From IMG/VR virus record IMGVR_UViG_3300020172_001416, positions 1-64,000 of that record: a stretch of 64,000 nt of DNA. One strand, 5' to 3'. Below, in pieces: positions 28,791-39,395 of the stretch (within the stretch, counting starts at the first letter, position 1; each line of letters begins with the position of its first letter). Below the pieces are notes generated by a model. It was given only the letters and a program-made list of their open reading frames with translations, had not been told where the DNA came from and made no database searches. The stretch is from a virus. A program made the translations under genes and the position numbers.

Positions 28791-29120
28791 ATGGACAAAG
28801 CATTATTTCGGGCATATGTCAAAGAACTTGTAAAGGAAGCTGTGGAAGATGAAGTAAAGAAGGTTCTTCCTAAGTTATTAGAAGAAGCTGTTGCCGAAGT
28901 AAAAACTTTACAAGAAACAGCATCGCCATCACAAAAGTCAAAGTTCTCACGCTCTCAATTAGCTGAAATGATGGGATTAGAACGTAACGGAGATACTATT
29001 GTGGCAAAAACTGGTAAAATAATGCCAGTTCCTCCTGGCATGACAGAAGACAATCCAGCAGTTCAAGCAATTAACAAAGATTATTCCCAAGTTATGAAGG
29101 CTATGGGGTTGAGTAAGTAA
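28791..29120 (+). CDS. hypothetical baseplate-operon protein
   Basis: 109 residues. A charged helical N-terminus (FRAYVKELVKEAVEDEVKKVLPKLLEEA) is followed by SQLAEMMGLERNGDTI and GKIMPVPPGMTEDNPAVQAIN. It may be an assembly factor. Immediate spacing to the gp25-like gene (one base) indicates one operon. Confidence 0.62.
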   Translation: MDKALFRAYVKELVKEAVEDEVKKVLPKLLEEAVAEVKTLQETASPSQKSKFSRSQLAEMMGLERNGDTIVAKTGKIMPVPPGMTEDNPAVQAINKDYSQVMKAMGLSK

Positions 29121-29121
29121 T

Positions 29122-29583
29122 ATGGCACAAAAGTTCATTGGTGTAACTCTTCCGTTACGGCTTGGCCAAACAGGAATGTTTGAACAATCCACATCCGTTA
29201 TCCAACAAGTACGGGCAAATTTTAAAAATTTGATTCTTACTAAAAAAGGAGAACGGTTGGGACATCCTGATTTGGGATGCGATTTATGGAAAATTTTGTT
29301 TGAACCAATGACTGATGATACGTTAGAACGTGCTAGACTGGCTGTGGTAGAGGCTGTAGATCGTTGGTTACCATTCATTGAACTCACGGATTTTCAAATC
29401 ACTAAATCAGATGCGGAAAATTCTTTAAATATAAATTGTATATATAGATTTAGAAGTAATCCAAATGTGACGGACCAGGTAGCAATATCCACGGCAGCAT
29501 TAGGTGCACCGGCAGTTGCGTTTCCATTTGAACCAAGTTCTGTAGTACGTACGACCACACCAAGAAATAGAAACAGATTATAA
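29122..29583 (+). CDS. baseplate wedge protein gp25-like
   Basis: 153 residues. The gp25/W family pattern is visible: an N-terminal strand then VIQQVRANFKNLILTKKGERLGHPDLGCDLW, ILFEPMTDDTLERARLAVVEAVDRWLPFIEL and a final beta region with IYRFR. In T4, gp25 nucleates sheath polymerisation with gp6 and gp53. The next gene encodes gp6, as in T4-like phages. Confidence 0.9.
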   Translation: MAQKFIGVTLPLRLGQTGMFEQSTSVIQQVRANFKNLILTKKGERLGHPDLGCDLWKILFEPMTDDTLERARLAVVEAVDRWLPFIELTDFQITKSDAENSLNINCIYRFRSNPNVTDQVAISTAALGAPAVAFPFEPSSVVRTTTPRNRNRL

Positions 29584-29607
29584 GATAGACCTACTTTGGA
29601 GTTTTAA

Positions 29608-31530
29608 ATGTCAAGTAATCAACCGGTAGTTATACAACCTCGTCCGAATGTCAAGCAGATTAATTACATCTCAAAGACATTTACTGACTTTCGGCAAAAC
29701 TTAATAGAGTTTGCAAAGGCATATTATCCAAATACGTACTCCGACTTCAATGAAACATCGCCTGGTATGATGTTTATTGAAATGGCTTCGTATGTGGGTG
29801 ACGTATTGTCATTTTATATTGACAACCAATTTAAGGAAAATCTATTAACATACGCAGAACAACCAGAAAACGTGGTGTCTATCGCACAATTCTTGGGATA
29901 CAAGCCAAAGTTAATTTATCCAGCAAGTGTCGTTACAACATTATACCAATTAGCACCAGCGGTCTTGCAAAACGGAGTATATGTTCCCGACCCAAAATAT
30001 CTCCTAAAAGTTGCAAGAGGTAGTGCGTTTACAACCTCGGGACAATCATCAATTCAATTTAGATTGGTTGAAGATGTCAACTTTACTGACATCACTAGTG
30101 AAAATTACATTGTTAATACGTTTAGTGGTGGAAATCCATCAACATTCATTGTAAGTAAGACGGCAAAACTCGTAGCAGCAACAGAAAAGACCACACAGTT
30201 TACCTTTGGAACGGCTCAAAAGTTCACATCGGTATTGATGCCAGATGAAAATGTTATTGGAATAGAAAGTGTGGTCGATTCCGATAATAATACGTGGTAT
30301 GAAGTCGATTATCTTGCACAAGACGTTATTATGAGTGACGTAGAAGTAACTGCAAACAGTGAAACTGGTGCATTACCATCTGCTAAGTTGCGCTTAAAGA
30401 AAGTTCCGCGGAGATTTGTAACCAGAGTTAATAGAGAGTTCCGTATGGAATTATCATTTGGTTCTGGCACAGACGATGCCGCAGAGTTAGATTTAACTCT
30501 TGATTCTCGTCAAGTGGCAACTTCTCAATACGGGACAACTATTGAAAGTGCGCTGGGTAACGTTGCAATCAACAATGTAAATTTCTTGACAAGTAATGCA
30601 TACGGAATATCACCAGCAAATACAACATTAACTGTGACATATTTGGTTGGTGGTGGTGTGGAAAGTAATACTCCATCAAATACAATTAATGTTGTGTCTG
30701 AGCTAATTACCTTAAACGATACAACAGACTATTCTACCGCTGAACTTAGTGCATTTAACGCAGCAGTGCAAACAGTAACTATTACAAATGATTTACCTGC
30801 GACTGGTGGTGGAGACGGTGAATCGTTAGACGAAATTCGACAAAATGCACTAGCGTTCTTCAACGCACAAAATCGTGCAGTTACCGCAGAAGATTACGCA
30901 GTACGAGCATACTCATTACCAGCAAAATATGGCCGTATTGCAAAGGCATATGCGATTCGTGATGAACAAATTAATAGAATTTTAGCAGCAAATAATGAAA
31001 GAACATATGTAGAAAACCCAGTAAAGCCCAACTCTATCAACTTATACACGTTGGGGTACGATACAAACGGTAATTTTGCAACACTGAATACTGTAACAAA
31101 AGATAATTTGGCCCGATATTTAGAACAATTTAGATTATTAACAGACGATGTTAACATTCTTGATGCGTTCGTAATTAATATTGGGGTACAATTTGACATA
31201 TCTGTTCTTAGAAACTACAATGTAAACGATGTTTTAGCACGCAGTATTGGCACGGTACAAGAATTCTTTAATATTGATAGATGGAATATAAACCAACCAA
31301 TTGTTTTAGCTGATATCTCATATGCTATTGGGTTAGTAGATGGAGTACAATCGGTTCGTGGTGTTAGAATCTTCAACAAGTATCAATTTAGAGATGGTGC
31401 AAACTATCAAAACTATCGATATGACATTGATGAAGCCACGATTAACGGAGTTATCTACCCAAGTCTTGACCCAAGTATATTTGAGTTGAAGTATCCACAA
31501 ACTGACATTATAGGGAACGCAACACAATGA
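29608..31530 (+). CDS. baseplate wedge protein gp6-like
   Basis: 640 residues. The N-terminus matches gp6/BaseplateJ-type proteins: INYISKTFTDFRQNLIEFAKAYYPNTY, DFNETSPGMMFIEMASYVGDVLSFYIDNQ, then VVSIAQFLGYKP. The middle contains GGGDGESLDEIRQNALAFFNAQNRAVTAEDYAVRA, the typical BaseplateJ segment. gp6 dimers form the inner wedge ring. ATGA overlap with the next gene. Confidence 0.9.
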   Translation: MSSNQPVVIQPRPNVKQINYISKTFTDFRQNLIEFAKAYYPNTYSDFNETSPGMMFIEMASYVGDVLSFYIDNQFKENLLTYAEQPENVVSIAQFLGYKPKLIYPASVVTTLYQLAPAVLQNGVYVPDPKYLLKVARGSAFTTSGQSSIQFRLVEDVNFTDITSENYIVNTFSGGNPSTFIVSKTAKLVAATEKTTQFTFGTAQKFTSVLMPDENVIGIESVVDSDNNTWYEVDYLAQDVIMSDVEVTANSETGALPSAKLRLKKVPRRFVTRVNREFRMELSFGSGTDDAAELDLTLDSRQVATSQYGTTIESALGNVAINNVNFLTSNAYGISPANTTLTVTYLVGGGVESNTPSNTINVVSELITLNDTTDYSTAELSAFNAAVQTVTITNDLPATGGGDGESLDEIRQNALAFFNAQNRAVTAEDYAVRAYSLPAKYGRIAKAYAIRDEQINRILAANNERTYVENPVKPNSINLYTLGYDTNGNFATLNTVTKDNLARYLEQFRLLTDDVNILDAFVINIGVQFDISVLRNYNVNDVLARSIGTVQEFFNIDRWNINQPIVLADISYAIGLVDGVQSVRGVRIFNKYQFRDGANYQNYRYDIDEATINGVIYPSLDPSIFELKYPQTDIIGNATQ

Positions 31531-32573
31531 GAAAAATATTAACTGCCAGTAAGGACACGACTCTTTATCAAGCATATCCAACGAATAATGCTGGGTTAGA
31601 TGAAATTTTAGAAATTGGTAAAGTTATCAACACTAGTGTAGACTTTACTAGTTCTACCGCATATGCTACTGGGTCGGCGCGTTCCTTAATTTATTTTGAT
31701 TTACCAACTACACAAACGGTACCATCTACCGCTAATTTCTTTTTAAATTTAAAACTAGCAAATGCTAACAATGTAAAAAGAAATCAAAAAATTATCATTT
31801 ATAAGGTATCTCGATCGTGGGACGAAGGTAGTGGATTTTTCTATCAAAATGTAGAAAATGTAAATGATGGTGCAACATGGAGACAACTTGGTACTGCAAC
31901 GTCATGGAGTTTAGCAGGAGGTGACTTCCTAACAACCTCTACTTCAGCAAGCTTAACGTTGTCAACATATCCATTACAAGACATTCGACTTGACGTTACA
32001 AGTATCCTCCAACCAATCGTCAGTCAATCTCTCCAAAACACATTTTATGGATTGGCTTTACAATTTCCGACAACGGATGAACAAGATACTACAAACAAGG
32101 GAAATATTAAAATATTCTCTACCCAAACACACACGATTCACCAACCTACATTGGAAGTAGCATGGGATAATCAAAGTTTTGTTACTGGAAGTTTAGCAGC
32201 TATTCCGTCTACTTTAAATGTTAAAATAGCTCCAACAAACTTAAAAGAAACATACACCAAGGGTGATATTACTAAAATAAATCTTGTCGTTCGTGATGAA
32301 TATCCATTACGTTCATTTGATAGTACTTTGCGATACAAAAACAAATATTATCTTCCAACATCATCGTACTACTCCATCGTGGATACACAAAGTAATACTA
32401 CTGTTATCGGATTCGACGACTACAGCAAGATTAGTACCGATGCAACGGGGTCTTATATCGTACTTGATACCACTCCATTATACTCTGGTAGATTCTATAC
32501 ATTAAAATTAAAGATTAACTCTGGGGATTATTCAAGAGTAATTGACACAGAAACACTATTTAAAGTTGAATAG
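31527..32573 (+). CDS. baseplate/tail protein with DNRLRE-like beta domain
   Basis: 348 residues. The N-terminal 210 residues follow a DNRLRE pattern (TASKDTTLYQAYPTNNAGLDEILEIG, RSLIYFDLPTTQ, KIIIYKVSRSWDEGSGF, YGLALQFPT). A second beta region follows (VVRDEYPLRSFDSTLRYKNKYYLP). It is probably a wedge-attached or fibre-anchoring component. It is coupled to the gp6-like gene. Confidence 0.65.
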   Translation: MRKILTASKDTTLYQAYPTNNAGLDEILEIGKVINTSVDFTSSTAYATGSARSLIYFDLPTTQTVPSTANFFLNLKLANANNVKRNQKIIIYKVSRSWDEGSGFFYQNVENVNDGATWRQLGTATSWSLAGGDFLTTSTSASLTLSTYPLQDIRLDVTSILQPIVSQSLQNTFYGLALQFPTTDEQDTTNKGNIKIFSTQTHTIHQPTLEVAWDNQSFVTGSLAAIPSTLNVKIAPTNLKETYTKGDITKINLVVRDEYPLRSFDSTLRYKNKYYLPTSSYYSIVDTQSNTTVIGFDDYSKISTDATGSYIVLDTTPLYSGRFYTLKLKINSGDYSRVIDTETLFKVE

Positions 32574-32576
32574 TTT

Positions 32577-32846
32577 ATGACCATCTCAATCGTAAATACA
32601 CCAAATCCAGATAGCTCTAGTATCTCAAACAAAGAAATTATAGATTTGTCTATATCTTTGTTTGATGTGTCCGCGTCTGGACATAGTGGGTCGGTAGTGA
32701 CTAACTACTCCTCCACTGGTCAAGTTGTGGTCGTTGGTAGTTCAAATCCAACGGGTAGTACCTACTATACCCCAATATACAAAGAAAAGTTGGATTATAA
32801 TGTATGGGCTAGTAGAATTAATAAAAATTTCCAAGAGCTTAACTAA
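32577..32846 (+). CDS. small tail-operon protein
   Basis: 89 residues, Ser/Thr/Asn-rich N-terminal two-thirds, ending LDYNVWASRINKNFQELN. It looks like a small structural or adaptor protein. It overlaps the next gene by one base. Confidence 0.6.
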   Translation: MTISIVNTPNPDSSSISNKEIIDLSISLFDVSASGHSGSVVTNYSSTGQVVVVGSSNPTGSTYYTPIYKEKLDYNVWASRINKNFQELN

Positions 32847-33718
32847 TGGCAAATCAAAAGAATTTTAAGACTAATATCAACCAAGTATTGCAACAGTATA
32901 GCAAATATACTGTTTCTCGTGTTATTGGTAACAAGGCAGATGACTTGTTGGATATGGAAGTTCCCGCAGATTTTTCAGAAGCTTTATTAGAAAATAATAT
33001 TGAAATTAACGTATATAGTTTGGCAGATAATAGTCTAATATTTTCTGACTTTATCCCAAACAACAGTCAAGCAATTCGTACAGAAACATTACAATATCCA
33101 GACAATACAAAACGTAACCTACTGTACATAGACTTTTCAAAACTACCAGAGTTACTTCTACCAGTTGGGCAGTATGAAGTTACACTAAACTTTTTTGCAA
33201 ATGAAGTCGGTACATATGATGACCGAATTTTAAAAATAAATAAAATTTCACCATCAAGAAAAGAAGTAGAATTAAAACTTACTGACTTAACTAAGCAATC
33301 AACGCTAGAACAGTTTGCTATTCCACGTATCAGCGTAACTTGGATAGAACCAGTATTGAAGCAAATCTTTAATCAACCAAATTCGGACGGACTTAATGTA
33401 CCGGCAAGCTCTGTTAAAATTGATAGTTCTACTATCTATAAAAACTTTGACAGTGGGTCCGGACAACGGCTAGTTCAGTATGGGTTTGATGAGGACAGTG
33501 GCACACAAATAGGCATCAATACGATTGCACAAAATGTATTAAACAACGCATATCCACTGGCATTGAAATCAGTTCAAACTTTAATTTCTTCGGGAAGTAC
33601 ATCATTTACAGAAACACAATTAGATACTATTGTGATTGAAGCTATTGATATAGCATACGACAGCGCATTAGAAGATGAAAAGAATAATCCACAACGTTAC
33701 CGGTTTGATTTAATATGA
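32846..33718 (+). CDS. tail/baseplate structural protein
   Basis: 290 residues. A helical N-terminus (NINQVLQQYSKYTVSRVIGNKADDLLD), a beta-rich middle (IDFSKLPELLLPVGQYEVTLNFF, a domain seen in host-facing tail proteins) and a helical C-terminus. No enzyme motif. ATGA overlap with the following gene. The assignment is by position in the baseplate/fibre operon. Confidence 0.65.
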   Translation: MANQKNFKTNINQVLQQYSKYTVSRVIGNKADDLLDMEVPADFSEALLENNIEINVYSLADNSLIFSDFIPNNSQAIRTETLQYPDNTKRNLLYIDFSKLPELLLPVGQYEVTLNFFANEVGTYDDRILKINKISPSRKEVELKLTDLTKQSTLEQFAIPRISVTWIEPVLKQIFNQPNSDGLNVPASSVKIDSSTIYKNFDSGSGQRLVQYGFDEDSGTQIGINTIAQNVLNNAYPLALKSVQTLISSGSTSFTETQLDTIVIEAIDIAYDSALEDEKNNPQRYRFDLI

Positions 33719-34437
33719 GTGCGTATAATATCCGTGAAAAGTTTTCTTATGCAATCGCATCAAGTAGTATAGATTACATCAGAAACTATAACTTTAATTC
33801 TGCGACGGTATCAGATATTCCGTTGTCTATGGTAAATTCTGATAGTGAAATACCAATTACTGTTAATATGACTGCCACCGTACCGTGGATACGTATTGTA
33901 GACCCAAATACGGGTAACAATTTACGCTATCCAAATGGGAATGTTGTCTTACAACCAAGTAGTAGTGCGGTTGTATTAGTCAAGTTAGACTTACCTTCTG
34001 ACATAGAAAATACACCAGAATCTATTTTATATCCAAATATTAATCTAGAAATTAAGTCTGGAAGCTTTCCTATTATTTTACCAAGTTCTACCGCACTTCC
34101 TAAGAATGTAATAGTTACACAAAACGATATTTATACCATAGACGTAGGTGAGCGAGTAGAAGTAAATATCTGTGTTTACGATATCGACGGTAACCAAGAT
34201 ACATCTGCGATAGTGGAGTGGAATTCAAATAATATGAGTATTGTGCAAGTAGAACCACCACAAAATACTCAAGTTGATTATAATCCATATACTCCAAGAA
34301 TTGTTCGTGGAATTTCGCCGGGACAAACTACTGTGGTTGTTGACGCTGGAGATAGTAGAACAACTACTATTAGGTTTACAGTTAGAGAACCGTTCTCTGA
34401 TGGTAGTAACAACACCGATACAACTTCTCAACCCTAA
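33715..34437 (+). CDS. tail protein with Ig-like (BIG2-type) C-terminus
   Basis: 240 residues. N-terminal beta regions are followed by a BIG2-like domain (about 135-225: NDIYTIDVGERVEVNICVYDIDGNQ, IVEWNSNNMSIVQVEPP, RIVRGISPGQTTVVVDAGD). Such domains are common on phage fibres and mediate surface contacts. It lies directly before the giant 1629-residue protein. Confidence 0.68.
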   Translation: MSAYNIREKFSYAIASSSIDYIRNYNFNSATVSDIPLSMVNSDSEIPITVNMTATVPWIRIVDPNTGNNLRYPNGNVVLQPSSSAVVLVKLDLPSDIENTPESILYPNINLEIKSGSFPIILPSSTALPKNVIVTQNDIYTIDVGERVEVNICVYDIDGNQDTSAIVEWNSNNMSIVQVEPPQNTQVDYNPYTPRIVRGISPGQTTVVVDAGDSRTTTIRFTVREPFSDGSNNTDTTSQP

Positions 34438-34442
34438 TTCAT

Positions 34443-37400
34443 ATGTCCAGAATATTTGTTAACACTCAAAATGAAGCATATAAAAGAGTAACCCAAAATG
34501 CACAAGGTGTGCAGTTTGGGCTAGGGGTTCCTACGGAATTAAGTCCAACGGAAATAGATGAGTTAGGACAAAAGTTTAACGAAATATTCTTTAATTCGGC
34601 TGACTTGCTCGAAACGAAACGCAAAATACAGATTATATTTGACAGTTTTACTGACCCAAAATTCTTTGGCGATGGTGCAGTTAAAATTGACAAAGTACAA
34701 AAATATATTGGTGAACTAGAATTAGAAGCTCAGCGTATACAAAATGATACAGTTACAAACGCTTTAAATTTTGCAAATGCAGCAGGAGGGGCTGTTGGGG
34801 CTGGGTTTGCTGTACAAGCGGCACAAGCGGCCTACGCATTACAAAATTTTAATAATGGACTAGTAGGATTAAACGTAGCAAATGCAAACCTTGTCGGCGG
34901 TTCTGCATTACAAGCCGGACTTTCTACTTTAGCAAAATATTCGTCATATCTAGCGGTAATAGTAGCTGGAGTCAAGTTAGCTGCTCAACGTAGACAACAG
35001 GGTAGAGAAGACAACTCTGCTCCGTGGAAAATGACCCGGGCAGATTTTCCAAATATCACTTCACAAGCGATTGCAGGAAATAGTAATAGACGTTCTATCG
35101 AAAGATTGTATGATTCTAGAAAAGAAACAGACTTAGCACTAAAGAGAAATCAAGTATCCACGGAAGAAGCTATTGCACTTCTTGTACGTGAAACTTTAGC
35201 TGACGCATTGTTCTGCATTTCAAACCCATCTGGCAATGCAATTACCCCGCCGGAACATCCTGGTCCTGGCGGCAATGGTACAGAAAGACCAAGCTGGGTA
35301 AATAAAGATGCGCTAATAAATCATTTTCCATTTAAGCACGTAACCACGGGATCAGATAAAGTAGAAAGAACTTATGTAAATGCATTAATATATCTCAAAA
35401 ATTATATTGATTTAATTGATGCTATCGTAAATGTACAAAACCAATCATTGTCCCGTTCTCCGGACGTAAATCAGGCAACCATCAATATCCCACTTCGCAT
35501 TACGTTATCAACTGCAAATGTACAGTTGTTTGATGCGATGGCAAATGCCGCTCGTGAAGTAATTCGAGAAAAAGTACTAACATTCTTTGATGAAAATAGA
35601 GAATACAAGACATTACTTAATCTTGGAAATGATAGACAATATGTAGCAGAATCGTGGCGTCTTGCCCCAACAATAAGTGGGTCTGTACAATTAAAGTTAT
35701 TAACTCCACTTGACCAAACGGTTACGGTAGAAACGCGGGCATTTATTAGTAGAGAATTAGCAGAATCCGTTGTAGATATTGTAGATTTTGATGCGGGTCC
35801 AGCATTAGATAATACTCCATATTTACGTCCATTTAATATGGATTCTAGAAACTTTGTAGATAACAAGATGGCAGCTGCAAATGTTTCTCTTACTACGTTG
35901 GGACTTGCAACGGGGTCCGCTGGTACAATTATTAACGGCACTACGATTAGCTATGGCGACGATGTATTCCGACGGTGGTTTACCGGCGACTTTAAGTCAT
36001 CTGAATTGAATATTGATTTTACTGATTATAACAATTTCATACATTTCGGTTCTGCATATAACAGACTTGACGCATTTAAGCAAAAGCTTTTAAAAATTGA
36101 GGAGCTAACTTCTGCTAGTATTTCATCAAGTGTATCAAGTAGTACTATCAGTTTGATGTTGAAGGCAAAGGAAAAAGAAAACATTATCAGAAACTTTGAT
36201 GCTTATGAACAATTCCTTTACTACGCAAGTCAATCCATAGCATATTCAGCTAGTGCATATTATGTAAGCTCGGAAGTTGAATATAATGTTACTGGGTCGT
36301 GGCCAAAACAATCAGATGGAACGGTCCATAGCCCAAATAGTACCGTAGCTATAAATTGGCTAACAATGCAGCAAGGCATTGCTGAACGATATGATGACAA
36401 TAATCCAAATTATTTAATAAAGAGTTTACCGAATCACATTCAAGAAGATGCGGAATCGGATGAATTCTTGATGTTTTTTGCGATGGTCGGTCACTTGATG
36501 GATAATATCAAGGTATACATTGACCAGTTCCATAATATCTATTCAACTAAGATAGACCCGTTGCAAGAACTAACGATGGACCAAGTGTATGAAGTGGCAC
36601 AATCATTTGGTTTAAAGTTACCTAATGTGTATGCGCTTGAAAATCTACAAACATTCAATGCACAATTTACCGGTGAAACCGGTTCACGTGCATATGTAGC
36701 AGAAACGTGGAAGCGGTTCTTGCACAGTATGGTTTACTTCAATAAAACCAAGGGGTCACGTACATCATTTGATGCATTATTAAATACGTACGGGATTAGT
36801 TCACCCGTTCTACAAATTAAAGAAACTACATATCCCGTAGCAGGTAATTATATTAAGTCCGATGAACTAACGTATGGGCTACAATTTACCGCGTCGGTCG
36901 ATAACTTCGTCAGAGTTCCGTTCGTTTCTTCTTCTATAACTGCGTCAACCCTACAACTACGATTTGTACCAAATAGAGTACAAAGCAGTTCTCTTGTTAC
37001 GAGTGATACTTGGGCAATTGATTTAATTCCACATCCATCTGCGTCAAAAACAGAATATGGTAAAATTCACGTAGTAAGTGGGTCTGGAAGAACTATTATC
37101 GCAACCAGTAGTTATTTCCCATTGTTCAGTGATGACTACACAAACATTATGTTACGTAGTCAATCTGGAGATATTACCATCGTACAAACGGACGGTGACC
37201 AAATATTATTCCAAGAATCCGCATCAGTAAATCTTTCTTCGTTATGGAACAGTACCACATATGCTTATGTTGGTGGGTCTGGTTCTATTAAGCTTAGTGG
37301 TAAATTTGACGGTATTATAGATGAAATTAGAGTTTGGGGAGAAAATATCTCAGATGACGATTTTATCTCACAAGCATACGATCCGGGTTCGTATTACGGA

Positions 37401-39332
37401 AATAGTTATACTTCGTCATACGCAACATTATTTGTACACGTACCATTCAGTCAACCGCTATCATCAATCACTGCATCTGTAACTAACGAAAGTCCGTATC
37501 AAAATGTATCTATTGTATCTACATTACCTGCTACTGGATTTACAACCGCATCCTTCAAGAGAATTTCTCGTACGGTTAAGCAATTTACCCCAATTGTCGG
37601 TTCTACCTCATATACCAACAATAAGGTTGTTGTCGCGCCGGCACCAGTATTCAGTAAGCAATTTATTGATGAAAGTGGAAGTAAAGTACTTAGTTCAAAG
37701 GTCAGTATAAAACAAATTGAAGACAAGCAATATATTGGTGGACAAAATATAGTTGCATTTAATATCTCACCAGTAGATTTTATTAATCAAAATATTATGC
37801 GGTCGATGGGCGTGGTGGACGTTAACAACATCATCGGTAGTCCTCGCTACACCACGGGGTCTGTATACAGTAGCCTCGACATTTTACAACGGCAATATAA
37901 GAAATATTTTAATAAAACTGTAAATCCAAACGAATATACTAGATTCTTTAAGGATTTGGTACAAGGTCCGAGTGAATTGGCTGATGATATGGCGCCTGCC
38001 CGTGCTAAGTTGCTAGATGGAATAGTAATTGAATCATCTATCCTATCACGTAACAAGGATACATTAGTTCGCTCAACCAGAGTCGATGGTAGTAATACAA
38101 GAGACTTTGACGCATATGTGTCTGGGTCTGGTTCCAGTGCGGTTGGGGCATATGACTTCTCTGCAAACTTTGCAAAGTTTAGTTTATTACCATCTGCAAG
38201 TTCCTACACATTACCAATTGATGGGATATTGCCGGTAACTGATACGGTCAATGTGGTTGACAGTACGCTTTCGTCAAAGTTACCACCATTCCGAAAAGTA
38301 AAACAAGTTATCGGTAATTCAAACGTTACATCATCCTTATTAGACAATAATAGCTCGTTCAGTTCCATAGAAGCACTTACAATAGATACAAGTGTCGGAA
38401 CTAATACACTTTCCGCTGGTTATGCTCGCAACCCATATCTTGGAATTGCATCACGGTTAGGCGGTGAAGATAATACACTTACACCATTCTACAACATTCC
38501 ACCACGGTCAGACTTGACAGAAGTTGGAACAACCAGTTATTTTCATAAAGAAAGTGGAAAATATTATTACGATATTTATACACCATACAGACAATTATAC
38601 ACTGTTCGATTAGACACCAGAACCGATTCACCGATAGACAGAGTGTATGCAAAGGTAACATTACTTCCATCAAGTTCTATTGCATTAGAATATGGAAGAA
38701 ATATCACCAAAATAGCACAGACTACATACGAATCGGGTTCTTCTGCTCAAGGAACAACTGGTGTAATTAAGATAGCTAATATATTCAGTCTTTATGGGGT
38801 ATCGGGTGCGCCGGGATTGAGAGTCCGCATGTACGCCTCGGATGTAGATAGAGGTGCAGATATCTCACGTGATTTTACTACACTTCCGAGTGGAAGTTCT
38901 GGAGTTCTATTTGATGGTTTACTTGAAGAAATACCGGCTGTATTTCCGTATGTATTGATGCAAACTCAAGGGTCTAATATCTATTATACCATTAATAATC
39001 AAACCGGTGCATCAATAACGTCTGAAATTGAATTTGATTATTTTGCATACGAACCGGATAATCTATCACCAATGGGGTACCTCCCCCGCCATTACAAGTT
39101 CAGTAGAGACAATAATACTGCACTAAAGCGTAGAAATTATCTAGGATGTCGAGATACCAATAGTACGTTTGACAATAAGCCACCATTTAGTGTATCAATT
39201 TCTAGTGAATTTAATGTGGTGGTAAACACAAACACCACACAAACTACCTCTGGAGCCGGCGGTACCGTCCAGATTCCAGAACAAATGGACACCATTACGT
39301 TTGGCGGCGGTGGTCAGTTAGACGTAAAATAA
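34443..39332 (+). CDS. giant baseplate/tail protein (possible gp7 counterpart)
   Basis: 1629 residues, the largest gene in the window. An N-terminal Ala-rich helical part (about 90-190) is followed by a long mixed region. A segment DEFLMFFAMVGHLMDNIKVY through a conserved KRFLHSMVYFNKTKGSRTSFDALLNTYG (about 665-790) recurs in large wedge proteins of T4-like marine phages. A LamG/concanavalin-like beta sandwich follows (about 800-1000). The C-terminal third is Ser/Thr-rich beta structure. By size and position it may replace gp7 and carry fibre-like domains. Confidence 0.68.
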   Translation: MSRIFVNTQNEAYKRVTQNAQGVQFGLGVPTELSPTEIDELGQKFNEIFFNSADLLETKRKIQIIFDSFTDPKFFGDGAVKIDKVQKYIGELELEAQRIQNDTVTNALNFANAAGGAVGAGFAVQAAQAAYALQNFNNGLVGLNVANANLVGGSALQAGLSTLAKYSSYLAVIVAGVKLAAQRRQQGREDNSAPWKMTRADFPNITSQAIAGNSNRRSIERLYDSRKETDLALKRNQVSTEEAIALLVRETLADALFCISNPSGNAITPPEHPGPGGNGTERPSWVNKDALINHFPFKHVTTGSDKVERTYVNALIYLKNYIDLIDAIVNVQNQSLSRSPDVNQATINIPLRITLSTANVQLFDAMANAAREVIREKVLTFFDENREYKTLLNLGNDRQYVAESWRLAPTISGSVQLKLLTPLDQTVTVETRAFISRELAESVVDIVDFDAGPALDNTPYLRPFNMDSRNFVDNKMAAANVSLTTLGLATGSAGTIINGTTISYGDDVFRRWFTGDFKSSELNIDFTDYNNFIHFGSAYNRLDAFKQKLLKIEELTSASISSSVSSSTISLMLKAKEKENIIRNFDAYEQFLYYASQSIAYSASAYYVSSEVEYNVTGSWPKQSDGTVHSPNSTVAINWLTMQQGIAERYDDNNPNYLIKSLPNHIQEDAESDEFLMFFAMVGHLMDNIKVYIDQFHNIYSTKIDPLQELTMDQVYEVAQSFGLKLPNVYALENLQTFNAQFTGETGSRAYVAETWKRFLHSMVYFNKTKGSRTSFDALLNTYGISSPVLQIKETTYPVAGNYIKSDELTYGLQFTASVDNFVRVPFVSSSITASTLQLRFVPNRVQSSSLVTSDTWAIDLIPHPSASKTEYGKIHVVSGSGRTIIATSSYFPLFSDDYTNIMLRSQSGDITIVQTDGDQILFQESASVNLSSLWNSTTYAYVGGSGSIKLSGKFDGIIDEIRVWGENISDDDFISQAYDPGSYYGNSYTSSYATLFVHVPFSQPLSSITASVTNESPYQNVSIVSTLPATGFTTASFKRISRTVKQFTPIVGSTSYTNNKVVVAPAPVFSKQFIDESGSKVLSSKVSIKQIEDKQYIGGQNIVAFNISPVDFINQNIMRSMGVVDVNNIIGSPRYTTGSVYSSLDILQRQYKKYFNKTVNPNEYTRFFKDLVQGPSELADDMAPARAKLLDGIVIESSILSRNKDTLVRSTRVDGSNTRDFDAYVSGSGSSAVGAYDFSANFAKFSLLPSASSYTLPIDGILPVTDTVNVVDSTLSSKLPPFRKVKQVIGNSNVTSSLLDNNSSFSSIEALTIDTSVGTNTLSAGYARNPYLGIASRLGGEDNTLTPFYNIPPRSDLTEVGTTSYFHKESGKYYYDIYTPYRQLYTVRLDTRTDSPIDRVYAKVTLLPSSSIALEYGRNITKIAQTTYESGSSAQGTTGVIKIANIFSLYGVSGAPGLRVRMYASDVDRGADISRDFTTLPSGSSGVLFDGLLEEIPAVFPYVLMQTQGSNIYYTINNQTGASITSEIEFDYFAYEPDNLSPMGYLPRHYKFSRDNNTALKRRNYLGCRDTNSTFDNKPPFSVSISSEFNVVVNTNTTQTTSGAGGTVQIPEQMDTITFGGGGQLDVK

Positions 39333-39349
39333 TTGACTTAAATTAAATT

Positions 39350-39367
39350 ACTTTATACTTATAGTAG
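39350..39367 (+). promoter_or_regulatory. putative late promoter region before 39396
   Basis: TTTATACTTATA (39353-39364), closely related to CTTATACTTATA at 54347-54358, is flanked by TACT and AGTA. It lies 32 bases before the next start codon. Confidence 0.42.
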
Positions 39368-39395
39368 ATGTACCTTACTCAGGAGATTAAGAAAT

